A stretch of DNA of 64,000 nucleotides from Streptomyces sp. Mut1 (lineage in GTDB: Bacteria > Actinomycetota > Actinomycetes > Streptomycetales > Streptomycetaceae): NCBI RefSeq assembly GCF_030719295.1, contig NZ_CP120998.1:248001-312000 (forward strand), given 5' to 3'. This document shows positions 45,369-55,150 of this stretch, one piece after another (within the stretch, counting starts at the first letter, position 1; each line of letters starts with the position of its first letter). Below the pieces are notes generated by a model. That model saw only the letters and a program-made list of their open reading frames with translations, was not told where the DNA came from and did no database searches. Position numbers and translations under genes: made by a program.

Positions 45369-45614
45369 ATGAGCGCCTCCGCCCGGATCGACCGCACGCT
45401 GTGCCTCGGGACGGGGCTGTGCGAGTCGATGGCACAGGACCTGTTCCTCCTGGACGACGAAGGACTCGCCGTGCCACTGCCCGGCGACGGAGGCGACGAA
45501 CGGACGGAGCTGCTGCGGTCCATCGCAGACTGCTGCCCGACCGGCGCGATCACCGTCACCGAGAAGGGCCCCGGCGCGGCCGCACGCGAGAACGCACACG
45601 AGAGCAAGGGGTGA
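45369..45614 (+). CDS. 3Fe-4S ferredoxin partner of the P450
   Basis: An 81-residue ferredoxin with LCLGTGLCESMAQDLFLLDD and CCPTGAITV cluster ligands. The size, the acidic surface and position 33 bases after the P450 are those of the dedicated electron donor. It is clearly different in sequence from the ferredoxin in the mqn operon. Confidence 0.92.
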   Translation: MSASARIDRTLCLGTGLCESMAQDLFLLDDEGLAVPLPGDGGDERTELLRSIADCCPTGAITVTEKGPGAAARENAHESKG

Positions 45615-45620
45615 GACGGC

Positions 45621-47114
45621 ATGCAGGGGCAGTCCGCACAGCGGGACACCGACGTCGTCGTGGCAGGAGCGGGACCCGCGGGGCTCATGCTGGCCGCCGA
45701 ACTACGGCTGGCCGGTGCCGAGGTCGTGGTCCTGGAACAGGAGAGCGGGCCGACCGCCGAGTCGCGCGGCATGGGATTCACCGCCCGCACCCTGGAGGTG
45801 TTCGACCAGCGCGGGCTGCTGCCGAGGTTCGGTGAGCTGAAACGTTCCCCCGGCGGCCACTTCGGCAGCGTCCCGGTCGACTTCGCGACCGGCGACGGAC
45901 GCCACGCCAGTGTCACCGGCATCTCCCAGGCCCGTACCGTCGCCGCGCTGGGGGAGTGGGCGGCGGAGCTCGGCGCCGACATCCGGCGCGGCCACCGGCT
46001 GACCCGCTTCACCGACAACGGCGACCGGGTCGAGGTATGGGCCGACGGCCCCGACGGCGAGGCCGGGCTGACCGCGTCCTACCTCGTCGGGTGCGACGGC
46101 GGCCGCAGCACCGTCCGCCGGGCCGGCGGCTTCGACTTCCCCGGCACCGACGCCACCGCCGAACTGCTGCTCGCCGATGTGAAGGACCTCCGGCTCCCGC
46201 CGAAATGGTCCGGCGAGCGCCGCCCCGGAGGCATGCTGCTCGCCGCACCCCTGGGCGGCGGAATGGTCCGGATCGTCGTCTCCGAGCACGGCAGGGCGCC
46301 GCGGGAACGCACCGGGCCCCCGGCCTTCAGCGAAGTGGCCGACGCCTGGAAACGGGTCAGCGGCGACGACATCACCGGCGCCACACCCGTCTGGGTCAGC
46401 TCCTTCGGGGACGCGGCCAGACAGGCGTCCGCGTACCGCAAGGGCCGGGTCCTGCTCGCCGGGGACGCCGCGCACGTCCACCTGCCCGCCAGCGGCCAGG
46501 GCATGAACGTCAGCATCCAGGACGCCGTCAACCTCGGCTGGAAACTGGGCGCCGTCGTCACCGGCCGCGTACCCGGAACACTCCTGGACAGCTACCACAC
46601 GGAACGCCACCCGGTCGGCGCCGAACTGCTGCGCAACACCCGGGCCCAGGCCTCACTGTTCCTCGGCGGACCCGAGATGCAGCCCCTGCGCGACGTCCTC
46701 ACCCAGGTCTTCGGCGGCGAGGAGGCCGCACTGCTGCTGGCGGGGCTCGTCAGCGGCCTGGAGATCCGCTACGACGTCGGACCCGGCGACCACCCGCTGC
46801 TCGGGCGGCGGCTGCCGGACATCCCGCTGGTCCTGGACGACGGGGAGAAGACCCGCAGCACCCGGCTGCTCCACCCCGCCCGCGGCGTCCTGCTGTCCCT
46901 GGGCACCGACCCCGCACCCGCGCGCACCGCCGGCCGCTGGGCGCCCCGGGTGGACGTCGTACGCTCCGCCCGCCCCGACGGCACCGGACCGGCCGGCGAG
47001 ACGGTCGACGCCGACGCCGTACTGGTGCGCCCCGACGGCTACGTGGCCTGGGTGGCCGGATCCGGCGACCTCTCCACCGCCCTGCACCACTGCTTCGGCG
47101 AGCCCACCGGCTGA
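45621..47114 (+). CDS. PgaE/UrdE-type FAD monooxygenase 1
   Basis: A 497-residue aromatic hydroxylase: VVVAGAGPAGLMLAAELRLA (FAD), [19 protein letters not shown] (DG motif), RVLLAGDAAHVHLPASGQG and [15 protein letters not shown] (GD motif), plus the C-terminal thioredoxin-like domain. It belongs to the angucycline hydroxylase group (PgaE, UrdE, JadH) that oxidise C12 and C12b. It is a clear paralogue of the enzyme at 48.6 kb, so two related hydroxylations or a hydroxylation plus a quinone-forming step are likely. Confidence 0.93.
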   Translation: MQGQSAQRDTDVVVAGAGPAGLMLAAELRLAGAEVVVLEQESGPTAESRGMGFTARTLEVFDQRGLLPRFGELKRSPGGHFGSVPVDFATGDGRHASVTGISQARTVAALGEWAAELGADIRRGHRLTRFTDNGDRVEVWADGPDGEAGLTASYLVGCDGGRSTVRRAGGFDFPGTDATAELLLADVKDLRLPPKWSGERRPGGMLLAAPLGGGMVRIVVSEHGRAPRERTGPPAFSEVADAWKRVSGDDITGATPVWVSSFGDAARQASAYRKGRVLLAGDAAHVHLPASGQGMNVSIQDAVNLGWKLGAVVTGRVPGTLLDSYHTERHPVGAELLRNTRAQASLFLGGPEMQPLRDVLTQVFGGEEAALLLAGLVSGLEIRYDVGPGDHPLLGRRLPDIPLVLDDGEKTRSTRLLHPARGVLLSLGTDPAPARTAGRWAPRVDVVRSARPDGTGPAGETVDADAVLVRPDGYVAWVAGSGDLSTALHHCFGEPTG

Positions 47115-47145
47115 GCCCGGCCACCCCACGAGACAGGAGACGACC

Positions 47146-47805
47146 ATGACCAGGACCCGGACCCAGCAGGCGGCCGCACCCGTCATCGACCGCGGGGACG
47201 CGCACGCCGTCTTCATGACCTACTGGCACGTGGCCGGTCAGGAGCAGGGCCGCGCCGTTCTCGACGAGATCGCGGACGCCTGGGAAGAGGCGTCCCGGCC
47301 CGCGGACATCCTCTCCTTCTCCTGCTACCTGAGCACCGGCAGCGACGACTTCACCGCGATGACGTACGCCCAGTGCGCGCACCCCGACGGCTACCGCCCC
47401 TTCATCCGCGCCCTGCCCACGCCGGCCGCACGGGTCGAGCCGGTCGAGTACCGCCTGCACCGGAGCGTGCCGCTCGCCCCCGGGACCGGGCCGGCCGCCT
47501 CGGTGGTCATCGCCAGCTTCGACGTCGACGGCCGCGAACGCCAGGAGCACATCGTCTCCTCCGTCACGGAGAACATCGAGAAGTCACCCCGTACCGACCA
47601 GCGCGGACTGATCGCCTCCCACTTCCACCTCAGCGTCGACGGCACCCGCGTCATCAACTTCGCCGAGTGGACGAGCGACGAGGAGCACATCGCGTTCCTG
47701 GAGGGCGCCACCCGGCACCGGTCGCTGCGCCTGGCCACCCGGACCCCGGGCGTCCGCCCCATCGGCTTCACCCGCTACCACCTGTATCGCGCCATCGGCT
47801 CCTGA
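47146..47805 (+). CDS. AlpJ/JadG/GilOII-like oxygenase 1 (two ABM domains)
   Basis: A 219-residue protein with two antibiotic-biosynthesis-monooxygenase-like halves: ILSFSCYLSTGSDDFTAMTY, and ASHFHLSVDGTRVINFAEWT. The size and duplicated fold match the AlpJ family, which uses reduced flavin to cleave the B ring of dehydrorabelomycin in kinamycin, jadomycin and gilvocarcin pathways. A flavin reductase of the JadY/GilH type is encoded at 60.9 kb. A second homologue follows directly. Confidence 0.8.
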   Translation: MTRTRTQQAAAPVIDRGDAHAVFMTYWHVAGQEQGRAVLDEIADAWEEASRPADILSFSCYLSTGSDDFTAMTYAQCAHPDGYRPFIRALPTPAARVEPVEYRLHRSVPLAPGTGPAASVVIASFDVDGRERQEHIVSSVTENIEKSPRTDQRGLIASHFHLSVDGTRVINFAEWTSDEEHIAFLEGATRHRSLRLATRTPGVRPIGFTRYHLYRAIGS

Positions 47806-47915
47806 TGAATGGCTGACAGGGTACAAATCGGATCATTGGACTCCGGCTTTTGCCATCATGGTTGACGGCCCGGCAGTGATGACGGTCCGACAGTGACGGC
47901 ACGAAGGAGAAGCCC

Positions 47916-48554
47916 ATGGCCGATGCCCCCAGTCCCTTTCCGGACGTCGCCCGCACGGATACCGGAGTCGCGCTCGTGACCCCGCTGTACGTCGGGGGCC
48001 CCGGACACCAGCGCGCGGAGGCGGAACGGGTCCTGGCCCCGTACAGAAACGGTTCGCTGCCCGAGGGCTTCCTCTCCGTGAGCGTCTTCACCAGCACCGA
48101 GGGCGAGAACGTGCTCACGTACGCCCAGTGGACCTCCGACGACGCCTACCGCGCGTTCGTACGGGACGGCGGCCTAGGCGAACCGGACGAGAACACCACC
48201 GAGCCGGTCCGCTACAAGCTCTACCGGGGCCGGGTCCTGGAACCCGGCAGCGTCCCCACCATGCTGGTGCCCCCCGTCTTCGACGTGGACGGCCGGGACC
48301 GGCAGCGGCGCTCGATCGACAACCTCATCGACGGGCCGCTCGGCACCCCGTTCCCCGGCCTGGTCGCCTCCCACTTCCACATCAGCCTCGACGGCACCCG
48401 CGTCCTCAACTGGGCCGAGTGGGTCGACGAGGACGCCCATGTGGGCTTCATGAAGAGCAGCCGCCCCAAGGAGTGCCTGGAGGCCATCACGATGCCCGGC
48501 GTCCGCGGCATAGGCGGCAAGAGGTACGTCCTCGCGGGTGCCGTGACCCGCTGA
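47916..48554 (+). CDS. AlpJ/JadG/GilOII-like oxygenase 2 (two ABM domains)
   Basis: A 212-residue homologue of the preceding protein: FLSVSVFTSTEGENVLTYAQ in the first half and ASHFHISLDGTRVLNWAEWV in the second. AAGGAG precedes ATG 47916. A 110-base gap with its own possible promoter separates it from copy 1, and an intrinsic terminator follows. Two such genes suggest either a heterodimer, two sequential oxidations, or a duplicated enzyme with a changed role. Confidence 0.8.
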   Translation: MADAPSPFPDVARTDTGVALVTPLYVGGPGHQRAEAERVLAPYRNGSLPEGFLSVSVFTSTEGENVLTYAQWTSDDAYRAFVRDGGLGEPDENTTEPVRYKLYRGRVLEPGSVPTMLVPPVFDVDGRDRQRRSIDNLIDGPLGTPFPGLVASHFHISLDGTRVLNWAEWVDEDAHVGFMKSSRPKECLEAITMPGVRGIGGKRYVLAGAVTR

Positions 48555-48570
48555 CTTCACGGCTTCCCGG

Positions 48571-48600
48571 AACGGCCCAGGTCCTCGGACCTGGGCCGTT
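48571..48600 (+). terminator. Intrinsic terminator after oxygenase 2
   Basis: AACGGCCCAGGTCC pairs perfectly with 48587-48600 around loop TC, and CGTCTTTT follows directly, the only hairpin in the window with a clear T-tract. It ends the P450-oxygenase transcript and separates it from the PKS operon. Confidence 0.88.
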
Positions 48601-48645
48601 CGTCTTTTCCGGATCGTCCCGCGCAGGACCGAACAAGGAGGGTGC

Positions 48646-50115
48646 ATGGACACTCAAGTGATCGTCGTCGGAGCCGGACCGGCCGGAATGATGCTCGCCG
48701 GTGAACTGCGGCTGGCCGGGGTCGACGTCGTCGTCCTCGAAAAGCTCGCCCGGCGGACCGGGGAATCACGGGGACTGGGCTTCACCGCCCGCACGATGGA
48801 GGTCTTCGACCAGCGCGGTCTGCTCTCCCGGTTCGGTGACATCGAGGTCAGCGACCAGGGACACTTCGGCGGCCTGCCGATCGACTTCTCCATCCTGGAC
48901 GGCGCCCACCAGGCCGCCAAGACCATCCCCCAGTCACACACCGAAACCGTGCTGGAGGAGTGGGTCACCTCCCTAGGCGGCGACATACGGCGCAGCCACG
49001 AACTGCTCTCCGTCAAGGACGCCGGAGACCACGTCGAGGCGGAGGTACGCGGCCCCGAAGGCGTCCACCGGCTGACCGCGCCCTACCTCGTGGGATGCGA
49101 CGGCGGGCGCAGCCTGGTCCGCAAGGAAGCCGGATTCGAATTCCCCGGCACCGCCTCGACGATGGAGATGTTCCTCGCCGACGTGAAGGGGCTCGACCTG
49201 TCGCCCCGCATGATCGGCGAGACACTGCCCGGCGGCATGGTCATGGTGGGACCGCTCCCGGGCGGCGTCACCCGGCTGATCGTGTGCGAGCGCGGAACAC
49301 CGCCCCAGCGGCGCGAGACCCCGCCGTCGTACGACGAGGTGGCCGCCGCCTGGAAGCGGCTGACCGGGGACGACATCTCCCACGGCGAACCGGTCTGGGT
49401 CAGCTCCTTCGGGGACGCCACCCGCCAGGCCACCCACTACCGGCAGGGCCGCGTCCTGCTGGCCGGCGACTCCGCGCACATCCACCTGCCGGCCGGCGGC
49501 CAGGGCATGAACACCAGCATCCAGGACGCCGTCAACCTCGGCTGGAAGCTCGCGGCCGTCGTCCGGGGCCGGATGGACGACGCGTTCCTGGACACCTACC
49601 ACGACGAACGCCACCCCGTGGGCAAGCGCCTCCTGATGAACACCCGGGCCCAGGGCCTGCTGTTCCTCAGCGGCGCCGAGGTCCAGCCCCTGCGGGACGT
49701 CTTCAAGGAACTCATCGCCTACGAACCGGTCGGCCGCCACCTGGCCGCCATGGTCAGCGGACTGGAGATCCGCTACGGCATCGCCGCCGGCACCCACCCC
49801 CTGCTCGGCCGCCGGATGCCGGACCTGCGGCTGACCGGCATCACCAGCCCCGGCAGCAGCACCGAGGCCCTGCACGGCGCCCGCGGCGTCCTCCTCGACC
49901 TCACGGACAACACCGAACTGCGCCGCCGCGCGGCCGGCTGGACGGACCGCGTGGACGTGGTGACCGCCGAACCGAAGGCCCTGCCGGACGACGGATCACT
50001 GGACGGCACCACCGCCGTTCTCATCCGCCCCGACGGCTACGTGGCCTGGGCCGCACCGGGAAGCCACAGCGACCTCCCGATGGCCCTGGAGCGCTGGTTC
50101 GGACCGGCGCGCTGA
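48646..50115 (+). CDS. PgaE/UrdE-type FAD monooxygenase 2
   Basis: A 489-residue hydroxylase with [39 protein letters not shown] and [19 protein letters not shown], followed by the thioredoxin-like tail. Position directly before the TcmI-like cyclase and the minimal PKS is that of urdE, pgaE and lanE, so this is the likely C12 (and C12b) hydroxylase of the angucyclinone. AAGGAGG precedes ATG 48646. The paralogue at 45.6 kb probably does a later step. Confidence 0.95.
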   Translation: MDTQVIVVGAGPAGMMLAGELRLAGVDVVVLEKLARRTGESRGLGFTARTMEVFDQRGLLSRFGDIEVSDQGHFGGLPIDFSILDGAHQAAKTIPQSHTETVLEEWVTSLGGDIRRSHELLSVKDAGDHVEAEVRGPEGVHRLTAPYLVGCDGGRSLVRKEAGFEFPGTASTMEMFLADVKGLDLSPRMIGETLPGGMVMVGPLPGGVTRLIVCERGTPPQRRETPPSYDEVAAAWKRLTGDDISHGEPVWVSSFGDATRQATHYRQGRVLLAGDSAHIHLPAGGQGMNTSIQDAVNLGWKLAAVVRGRMDDAFLDTYHDERHPVGKRLLMNTRAQGLLFLSGAEVQPLRDVFKELIAYEPVGRHLAAMVSGLEIRYGIAAGTHPLLGRRMPDLRLTGITSPGSSTEALHGARGVLLDLTDNTELRRRAAGWTDRVDVVTAEPKALPDDGSLDGTTAVLIRPDGYVAWAAPGSHSDLPMALERWFGPAR

Positions 50116-50148
50116 CCCCCGTACACCCCAGAGAAGAGAGAAGAGACC

Positions 50149-50478
50149 ATGCACAGCACCTTGATCGTCGCGCGGATGGACCCGGGTTCCGGACCCGATG
50201 TAGCCGGTCTGTTCGAGGCCTTCGACAAGACGGAGATGCCGCACCTCATGGGCACCCGGCGCCGCCAGCTGTTCTCCTACCGCGGCCTGTACTTCCACCT
50301 CCAGGAATTCGACGAGGACAACGGCGGCCGGCTGATCGAACAGGCCAAGACCGACCCCCGGTTCATCGCCATCAGCGACGACCTCAAGCCGTTCATCGAG
50401 GCCTACGACCCCGCCACCTGGCGCTCGCCCGCCGACGCGATGGCGACCCGCTTCTACCACTGGGATGGTTCCGCGTGA
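50149..50478 (+). CDS. TcmI-type angucycline cyclase
   Basis: A 109-residue ABM-fold cyclase: [40 protein letters not shown] and [19 protein letters not shown] match the JadI, UrdF and PgaF cyclases, which close the fourth ring in the angular way. Its stop overlaps the KS-alpha GTG (GTGA). This enzyme is the strongest single indicator that the skeleton is an angucyclinone and not a linear anthracycline. Confidence 0.93.
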   Translation: MHSTLIVARMDPGSGPDVAGLFEAFDKTEMPHLMGTRRRQLFSYRGLYFHLQEFDEDNGGRLIEQAKTDPRFIAISDDLKPFIEAYDPATWRSPADAMATRFYHWDGSA

Positions 50479-51746
50479 CCGGGCGCAGGGTGGTCATCAC
50501 CGGCATCGGCGTCCTCGCCCCCGGCGGCGTCGGGGTCAAGGACTTCTGGAGCCTGCTCAGCGAGGGCCGCACCGCCACCCGCGGCATCACCTTCTTCGAC
50601 CCCGCGCCGTTCCGGTCCCGGGTGGCCGCCGAGATCGACTTCGACGCCGAGGCGAGCGGCCTGAGCCCCCAGGAGATCCGGCGCATGGACCGGGCGGCGC
50701 AGCTCGCGATCGTCGCCACCCGGGAAGCGGTCGCCGACAGCGGCCTCGACGTGGGCGCCATGGACCCGTACCGGCTCGGCGTCACGATCGGCAGCGCGGT
50801 CGGCGCGACCATGGGGCTCGACGAGGAGTACCGCGTCGTCAGCGACGAGGGCCGGCTGGACCTGGTCGACCACGAGTACGCCATCCCCCACCTCTACAAC
50901 TACTTCGTCCCCAGCTCCTTCGCCGCCGAGGTCGCCTGGGCCGTGGGCGCGCAGGGCCCCAGCACCGTCGTGTCGACCGGCTGCACCTCCGGCCTGGACT
51001 CCGTCGGATACGCCGTCGAGCTGCTGCGCGAGGGCTCGGTGGACGTCATGATCGCCGGAGCCTCCGACGCCCCGATCTCCCCGATCACGATGGCGTGCTT
51101 CGACGCGATCAAGGCGACCACCCCGCGCGACGACGCCCCCGAGCAGGCCTCCCGGCCCTTCGACGGCACCCGCAACGGATTCGTCCTGGGCGAGGGGTCC
51201 GCGGTGTTCGTCCTGGAGGAACTGGAGAGCGCCCGGCGGCGGGGCGCGCACATCTACGCCGAGATCTCCGGCTACGCCTCCCGCTGCAACGCCTTCCACA
51301 TGACCGGGCTGCGCCCCGACGGCGAGGAGATGGCCGAGGCCATCAGGGTGGCCCTGGACGAGGCCCGGATCGCCGGTGACCGTATCGACTACATCAACGC
51401 GCACGGCTCCGGCACCAAGCAGAACGACCGGCACGAGACCGCCGCGTTCAAGAAGAGCCTCGGCGACCACGCCTACCGCACCCCGGTCAGCTCCATCAAG
51501 TCGATGGTGGGGCACTCGCTGGGCGCGATCGGATCCATCGAGATCGCCGCCTGCGCCCTGGCCATGGAGAACAACGTCGTTCCCCCCACGGCCAACCTGC
51601 ACACAGCCGACCCCGAGTGCGACCTCGACTACGTGCCGCTCACCGCGCGGGACCACCGCACGGACACGGTGCTCACCGTGGGCAGCGGATTCGGCGGATT
51701 CCAGAGCGCCATGGTGCTGGCGCGGGTCGAAGGGAGCACGCGATGA
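50475..51746 (+). CDS. Type II PKS ketosynthase alpha
   Basis: A 423-residue KS-alpha. The start GTG 50475 overlaps the cyclase stop. The nucleophile lies in [19 protein letters not shown]; the two active-site His are in [17 protein letters not shown] and [17 protein letters not shown]. With the CLF it builds a decaketide from malonyl-ACP. The gene ends in a four-base overlap with the CLF gene (ATGA), which ensures equal expression. Confidence 0.98.
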   Translation: MTGRRVVITGIGVLAPGGVGVKDFWSLLSEGRTATRGITFFDPAPFRSRVAAEIDFDAEASGLSPQEIRRMDRAAQLAIVATREAVADSGLDVGAMDPYRLGVTIGSAVGATMGLDEEYRVVSDEGRLDLVDHEYAIPHLYNYFVPSSFAAEVAWAVGAQGPSTVVSTGCTSGLDSVGYAVELLREGSVDVMIAGASDAPISPITMACFDAIKATTPRDDAPEQASRPFDGTRNGFVLGEGSAVFVLEELESARRRGAHIYAEISGYASRCNAFHMTGLRPDGEEMAEAIRVALDEARIAGDRIDYINAHGSGTKQNDRHETAAFKKSLGDHAYRTPVSSIKSMVGHSLGAIGSIEIAACALAMENNVVPPTANLHTADPECDLDYVPLTARDHRTDTVLTVGSGFGGFQSAMVLARVEGSTR

Positions 51747-52963
51747 CGACATCGGTCGTGATCACCGGTCTGGGCGTCGCCGCCCCCAACGGCCTGGGCA
51801 AGGAGGACTTCTGGGAGGCCACCCGCGAGGGGCGGAGCGGAATCGGACCCCTCACCCGGTTCGACGGCTCGGGCTACCCGGCGAAGCTGGCCGGCGAGGT
51901 GCCCGGCTTCGACGCGAAGGAACACCTGCCGAGCCGGCTGCTCCCGCAGACGGACCGGATGACCCGGCTCGCCCTGGTCGCCACCGACTGGGCCCTGGCC
52001 GACGCCGGAATCAAGCCCCAGGAGGCCGAGGGCTTCGAGATGGGCGTCGTCACGGCCAGCTCGTCGGGCGGCTTCGAGTTCGGCCAGAACGAGCTGCGGA
52101 AGCTGTGGAGCAAGGGCAGCCAGCACGTCAGCGCCTACCAGTCCTTCGCCTGGTTCTACGCCGTCAACAGCGGCCAGATCTCCATCCGCAACGGCATGAA
52201 GGGGCCCAGCGGTGTCCTGGTGAGCGACCAGGCGGGCGGCCTCGACGCCGTCGCGCACGCGCGCCGCCAGATCCGCAAGGGCACCGGGATGATCGTCTCC
52301 GGCAGCATCGACGCCTCCGTCTGCCCCTGGGGCTGGGTCGCCCAGCTCGCGAGCGGACGCCTGAGCACCGTCGAGGACCCCGCCCGCGCCTACCTGCCGT
52401 TCGACCCCCGGGCCGCCGGCCACGTCGCGGGCGAGGGCGGCGCGATGCTCATCCTGGAACAGGCCGACAAGGCGCGCCGCCGCGGCGCCCGGATCTACGG
52501 CGAGGTCGCCGGATACGGCGCCACGTTCGACCCGAAGCCCGGCAGCGGCGCCGAACCCGGCCTGCGCAAGGCCATCGAACTGGCCCTGGCCGACGCCGGC
52601 ACCGCGCCCGGCGACGTCGACGTGGTCTTCGCCGACGCGGCGGCCGTACCGGAACTGGACCGGGCCGAGGCCGACGCGATCAACACGGTCTTCGGGCCGC
52701 GCGCGGTCGCCGTCACCGCGCCGAAGACGATGACCGGCCGCCTCTACTCCGGGGCGGCACCGCTCGACCTGGCCACCGCGCTGCTGGCGATGGAATCCGG
52801 GCTGATCCCGCCCAGCACCAACACCGAACCCGACCCGGCCCTCGGCCTTGACCTCGTCACCGGCGACGCCCGGCCCGCCCGGGTGAACACCGCGCTGGTG
52901 CTGGCCCGCGGCCACGGCGGCTTCAACTCCGCGGTGCTGCTGCGCACCGCCCCCACCGGCTGA
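51743..52963 (+). CDS. Type II PKS chain length factor (KS-beta)
   Basis: A 406-residue CLF. The KS fold is conserved ([20 protein letters not shown]), but the nucleophile Cys is replaced by Gln in [17 protein letters not shown], as in all CLFs. It pairs with KS-alpha and sets chain length; angucycline systems give decaketides. The start overlaps the KS-alpha stop. Confidence 0.97.
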   Translation: MTTSVVITGLGVAAPNGLGKEDFWEATREGRSGIGPLTRFDGSGYPAKLAGEVPGFDAKEHLPSRLLPQTDRMTRLALVATDWALADAGIKPQEAEGFEMGVVTASSSGGFEFGQNELRKLWSKGSQHVSAYQSFAWFYAVNSGQISIRNGMKGPSGVLVSDQAGGLDAVAHARRQIRKGTGMIVSGSIDASVCPWGWVAQLASGRLSTVEDPARAYLPFDPRAAGHVAGEGGAMLILEQADKARRRGARIYGEVAGYGATFDPKPGSGAEPGLRKAIELALADAGTAPGDVDVVFADAAAVPELDRAEADAINTVFGPRAVAVTAPKTMTGRLYSGAAPLDLATALLAMESGLIPPSTNTEPDPALGLDLVTGDARPARVNTALVLARGHGGFNSAVLLRTAPTG

Positions 52964-53037
52964 TCCGGCCGGACACGGCACGACCTCTCTCCCGTACACA
53001 ACCGGCACGAACCCTCAGAAGGAAGGCAGGACAGACG

Positions 53038-53307
53038 GTGAGCACTCAGCCGTTCACGATCGAGGACCTCAAGCGAATCCTGCTCGAAGGCTCCGGCGCC
53101 GCGGAGGACGTGGACCTCGACACCGACATCCTGGACCAGGAGTTCGAGGACCTCGGCTACGACTCCCTGGCACTGCTGGAGACCAGCAGCCGGATCGAAC
53201 GCACCTACGGCATCACGATCTCCGACTCCATCCTGGCCGACGCGACGACCCCGCGCGCCCTGGTCGGAGCCGTCAACGAGCACCTGGCCGAGGACGCCGC
53301 GGCCTGA
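53038..53307 (+). CDS. Acyl carrier protein
   Basis: An 89-residue ACP starting at GTG 53038 with GAAGGAAGG upstream. The phosphopantetheine serine lies in FEDLGYDSLALLETSSRI. It completes the minimal PKS and would be activated by the Sfp-type transferase at 24 kb. Acidic, four-helix, of normal length. Confidence 0.97.
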   Translation: MSTQPFTIEDLKRILLEGSGAAEDVDLDTDILDQEFEDLGYDSLALLETSSRIERTYGITISDSILADATTPRALVGAVNEHLAEDAAA

Positions 53308-53365
53308 CCCCCGCCGCACCTCTCGCGTACCGCACGCACCTCATCCACCGTTCACGGGAGCAGCC

Positions 53366-54157
53366 ATGTCACAGGACACTCAGGACACCAGGGTCGCCGT
53401 CGTCACCGGCGCCACCAGCGGAATCGGTCTCGCCGTCGCCCGGCTGCTGGCCGGCCAGGGCCACCGGGTCTACATCGGGGCCCGCAACGCCGAGAACGTG
53501 GCCTCCACCGTCAAGGAGCTGCGGGAGGAGGGCCTCGACGTCGACGGCGCGACGCTCGACGTCCGGTCCCCGGAGGGCGTCGAGGAGTTCGTGCGCGCCG
53601 CCGTGCAGCGCTACGGCACCGTCGACGTCCTGGTGAACAACGCGGGCCGCAGCGGCGGCGGCGTCACCGCCGACATCGACGACGAGCTGTGGGCCGATGT
53701 CATCGACACCAACCTCAACAGCGTCTTCCGGATGACCCGCGCCGTGCTGAACGCGGGCGGCATGCGGGACAAGAGCCGGGGCCGCATCATCAACATCGCC
53801 TCCACCGCCGGCAAGCAGGGCGTCGTCCTCGGAGCGCCCTACTCGGCCTCCAAACACGGCGTGGTCGGCTTCACCAAGGCGCTCGGCAACGAACTCGCCC
53901 CGACCGGTATCACCGTCAACGCCGTCTGCCCCGGCTACGTCGAGACCCCCATGGCCCAGCGGGTGCGCCAGGGCTACGCGGCGGCGTACGACACCGACGA
54001 GGCCGCGATCATGAAGCGCTTCTCCGCGAAGATCCCGCTCGGCCGCTACTCGACCCCCGAGGAAGTGGCCGGCCTCGTCGGCTACCTGACCTCGGACACC
54101 GCGGCATCGATCACGGCCCAGGCGCTCAACGTCTGCGGCGGACTCGGCAACTTCTGA
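53366..54157 (+). CDS. C9 polyketide ketoreductase (ActIII type)
   Basis: A 263-residue SDR: AVVTGATSGIGLAVARLLAG, LVNNAGRSGGG, NIASTAGKQGVVLGAPYSAS followed by KHGVVGFTKALGN, and the KR-specific VCPGYVETPMAQRVR. It reduces the C9 carbonyl of the nascent decaketide, as in actinorhodin and angucycline systems. It lies between ACP and aromatase, the usual order. Confidence 0.96.
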   Translation: MSQDTQDTRVAVVTGATSGIGLAVARLLAGQGHRVYIGARNAENVASTVKELREEGLDVDGATLDVRSPEGVEEFVRAAVQRYGTVDVLVNNAGRSGGGVTADIDDELWADVIDTNLNSVFRMTRAVLNAGGMRDKSRGRIINIASTAGKQGVVLGAPYSASKHGVVGFTKALGNELAPTGITVNAVCPGYVETPMAQRVRQGYAAAYDTDEAAIMKRFSAKIPLGRYSTPEEVAGLVGYLTSDTAASITAQALNVCGGLGNF

Positions 54158-54191
54158 TCCCTCCCGAGCAACCCTCGCTAGGAGACACGTC

Positions 54192-55148
54192 ATGACGACC
54201 CAGCACGTCGAGCACGAGATCACCGTGGCCGCGCCCGCGGCCGACGTCTACCGCCTGATCGCGGAGGTGGAGAACTGGCCACGGATATTCCCGCCCACCA
54301 TCCACGTCGACGTCGCCGAACGGACCGGCACCGACGAGCGCATCCGGATCTGGGCCACCGCCAACGGCACCGCGAAGAACTGGACGTCCCGCCGCACCCT
54401 CGACCCCGAGGGGCTGCGCATCGAATTCCGCCAGGAGGTCTCCACCCCGCCCGTCGCGGCCATGGGCGGCACCTGGATCATCGAACCGCTCCCCGGCGGG
54501 GACTCCCGCGTCCGGCTCCTGCACGACTACCGGGCCATCGACGACGACCCGGACGGCCTGAAGTGGATCGAGGAGGCCGTCGACCGCAACTCCCGCTCGG
54601 AACTGGCCGCGCTCAGGACCAACGTCGAACTCGCGCACGCGTCGAAGGAACTGACCTTCTCCTTCGAGGACAGCGTGCGGATCGACGGACCGGCCAAGGA
54701 CGCCTTCGACTTCATCAACGAAGCCGGCCTGTGGGCCGAGCGGCTGCCGCACGTGGCCTCCGTCCGCTTCGGCGAGGACGCTCCCGGGCTCCAGACCCTG
54801 GAGATGGACACCCGCGCCCGGGACGGCTCCGTGCACACCACCAAGTCCTACCGGGTGGCCTTCCCGCACCAGAAGATCGCGTACAAGCAGATCACGCTGC
54901 CCGCGCTCATGACCCTGCACACCGGCTGCTGGACCTTCACCGAGGAGGATGACGGCGGCGTCACCGCCGTCTCCCAGCACACCGTGGTGCTCAACACGGC
55001 CAACATCGCCCGTGTCCTGGGCGAGGAGGCGACCGTCGAGGACGCCCGCGCCTATGTGCACGGCGCCCTGAGCACCAACAGCCGCGCCACGCTCGGTTAC
55101 GCCAAGGAGTACGCCGAGAGCGACAGCCACGCCGAGAGCAAGAGCTGA
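54192..55148 (+). CDS. Di-domain aromatase/cyclase of the PKS operon
   Basis: A 318-residue protein with two SRPBCC domains (HEITVAAPAADVYRLIAEVE, NWPRIFPPTIHVDV; and DSVRIDGPAKDAFDFINEAG, WAERLPHVASVRFGEDAP). It is the ActVII/JadD/UrdL type that dehydrates and aromatises the first ring after C9 reduction. GGAGACACGTC precedes ATG 54192. A second, more diverged homologue is encoded at 26.2-27.1 kb. Confidence 0.95.
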   Translation: MTTQHVEHEITVAAPAADVYRLIAEVENWPRIFPPTIHVDVAERTGTDERIRIWATANGTAKNWTSRRTLDPEGLRIEFRQEVSTPPVAAMGGTWIIEPLPGGDSRVRLLHDYRAIDDDPDGLKWIEEAVDRNSRSELAALRTNVELAHASKELTFSFEDSVRIDGPAKDAFDFINEAGLWAERLPHVASVRFGEDAPGLQTLEMDTRARDGSVHTTKSYRVAFPHQKIAYKQITLPALMTLHTGCWTFTEEDDGGVTAVSQHTVVLNTANIARVLGEEATVEDARAYVHGALSTNSRATLGYAKEYAESDSHAESKS

Positions 55149-55150
55149 CC

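Noticed and set aside
48571..48600. Insertion-sequence end or attachment site
   Set aside because: A short hairpin followed by a T-tract is a plain intrinsic terminator; no transposase or target duplication is near.
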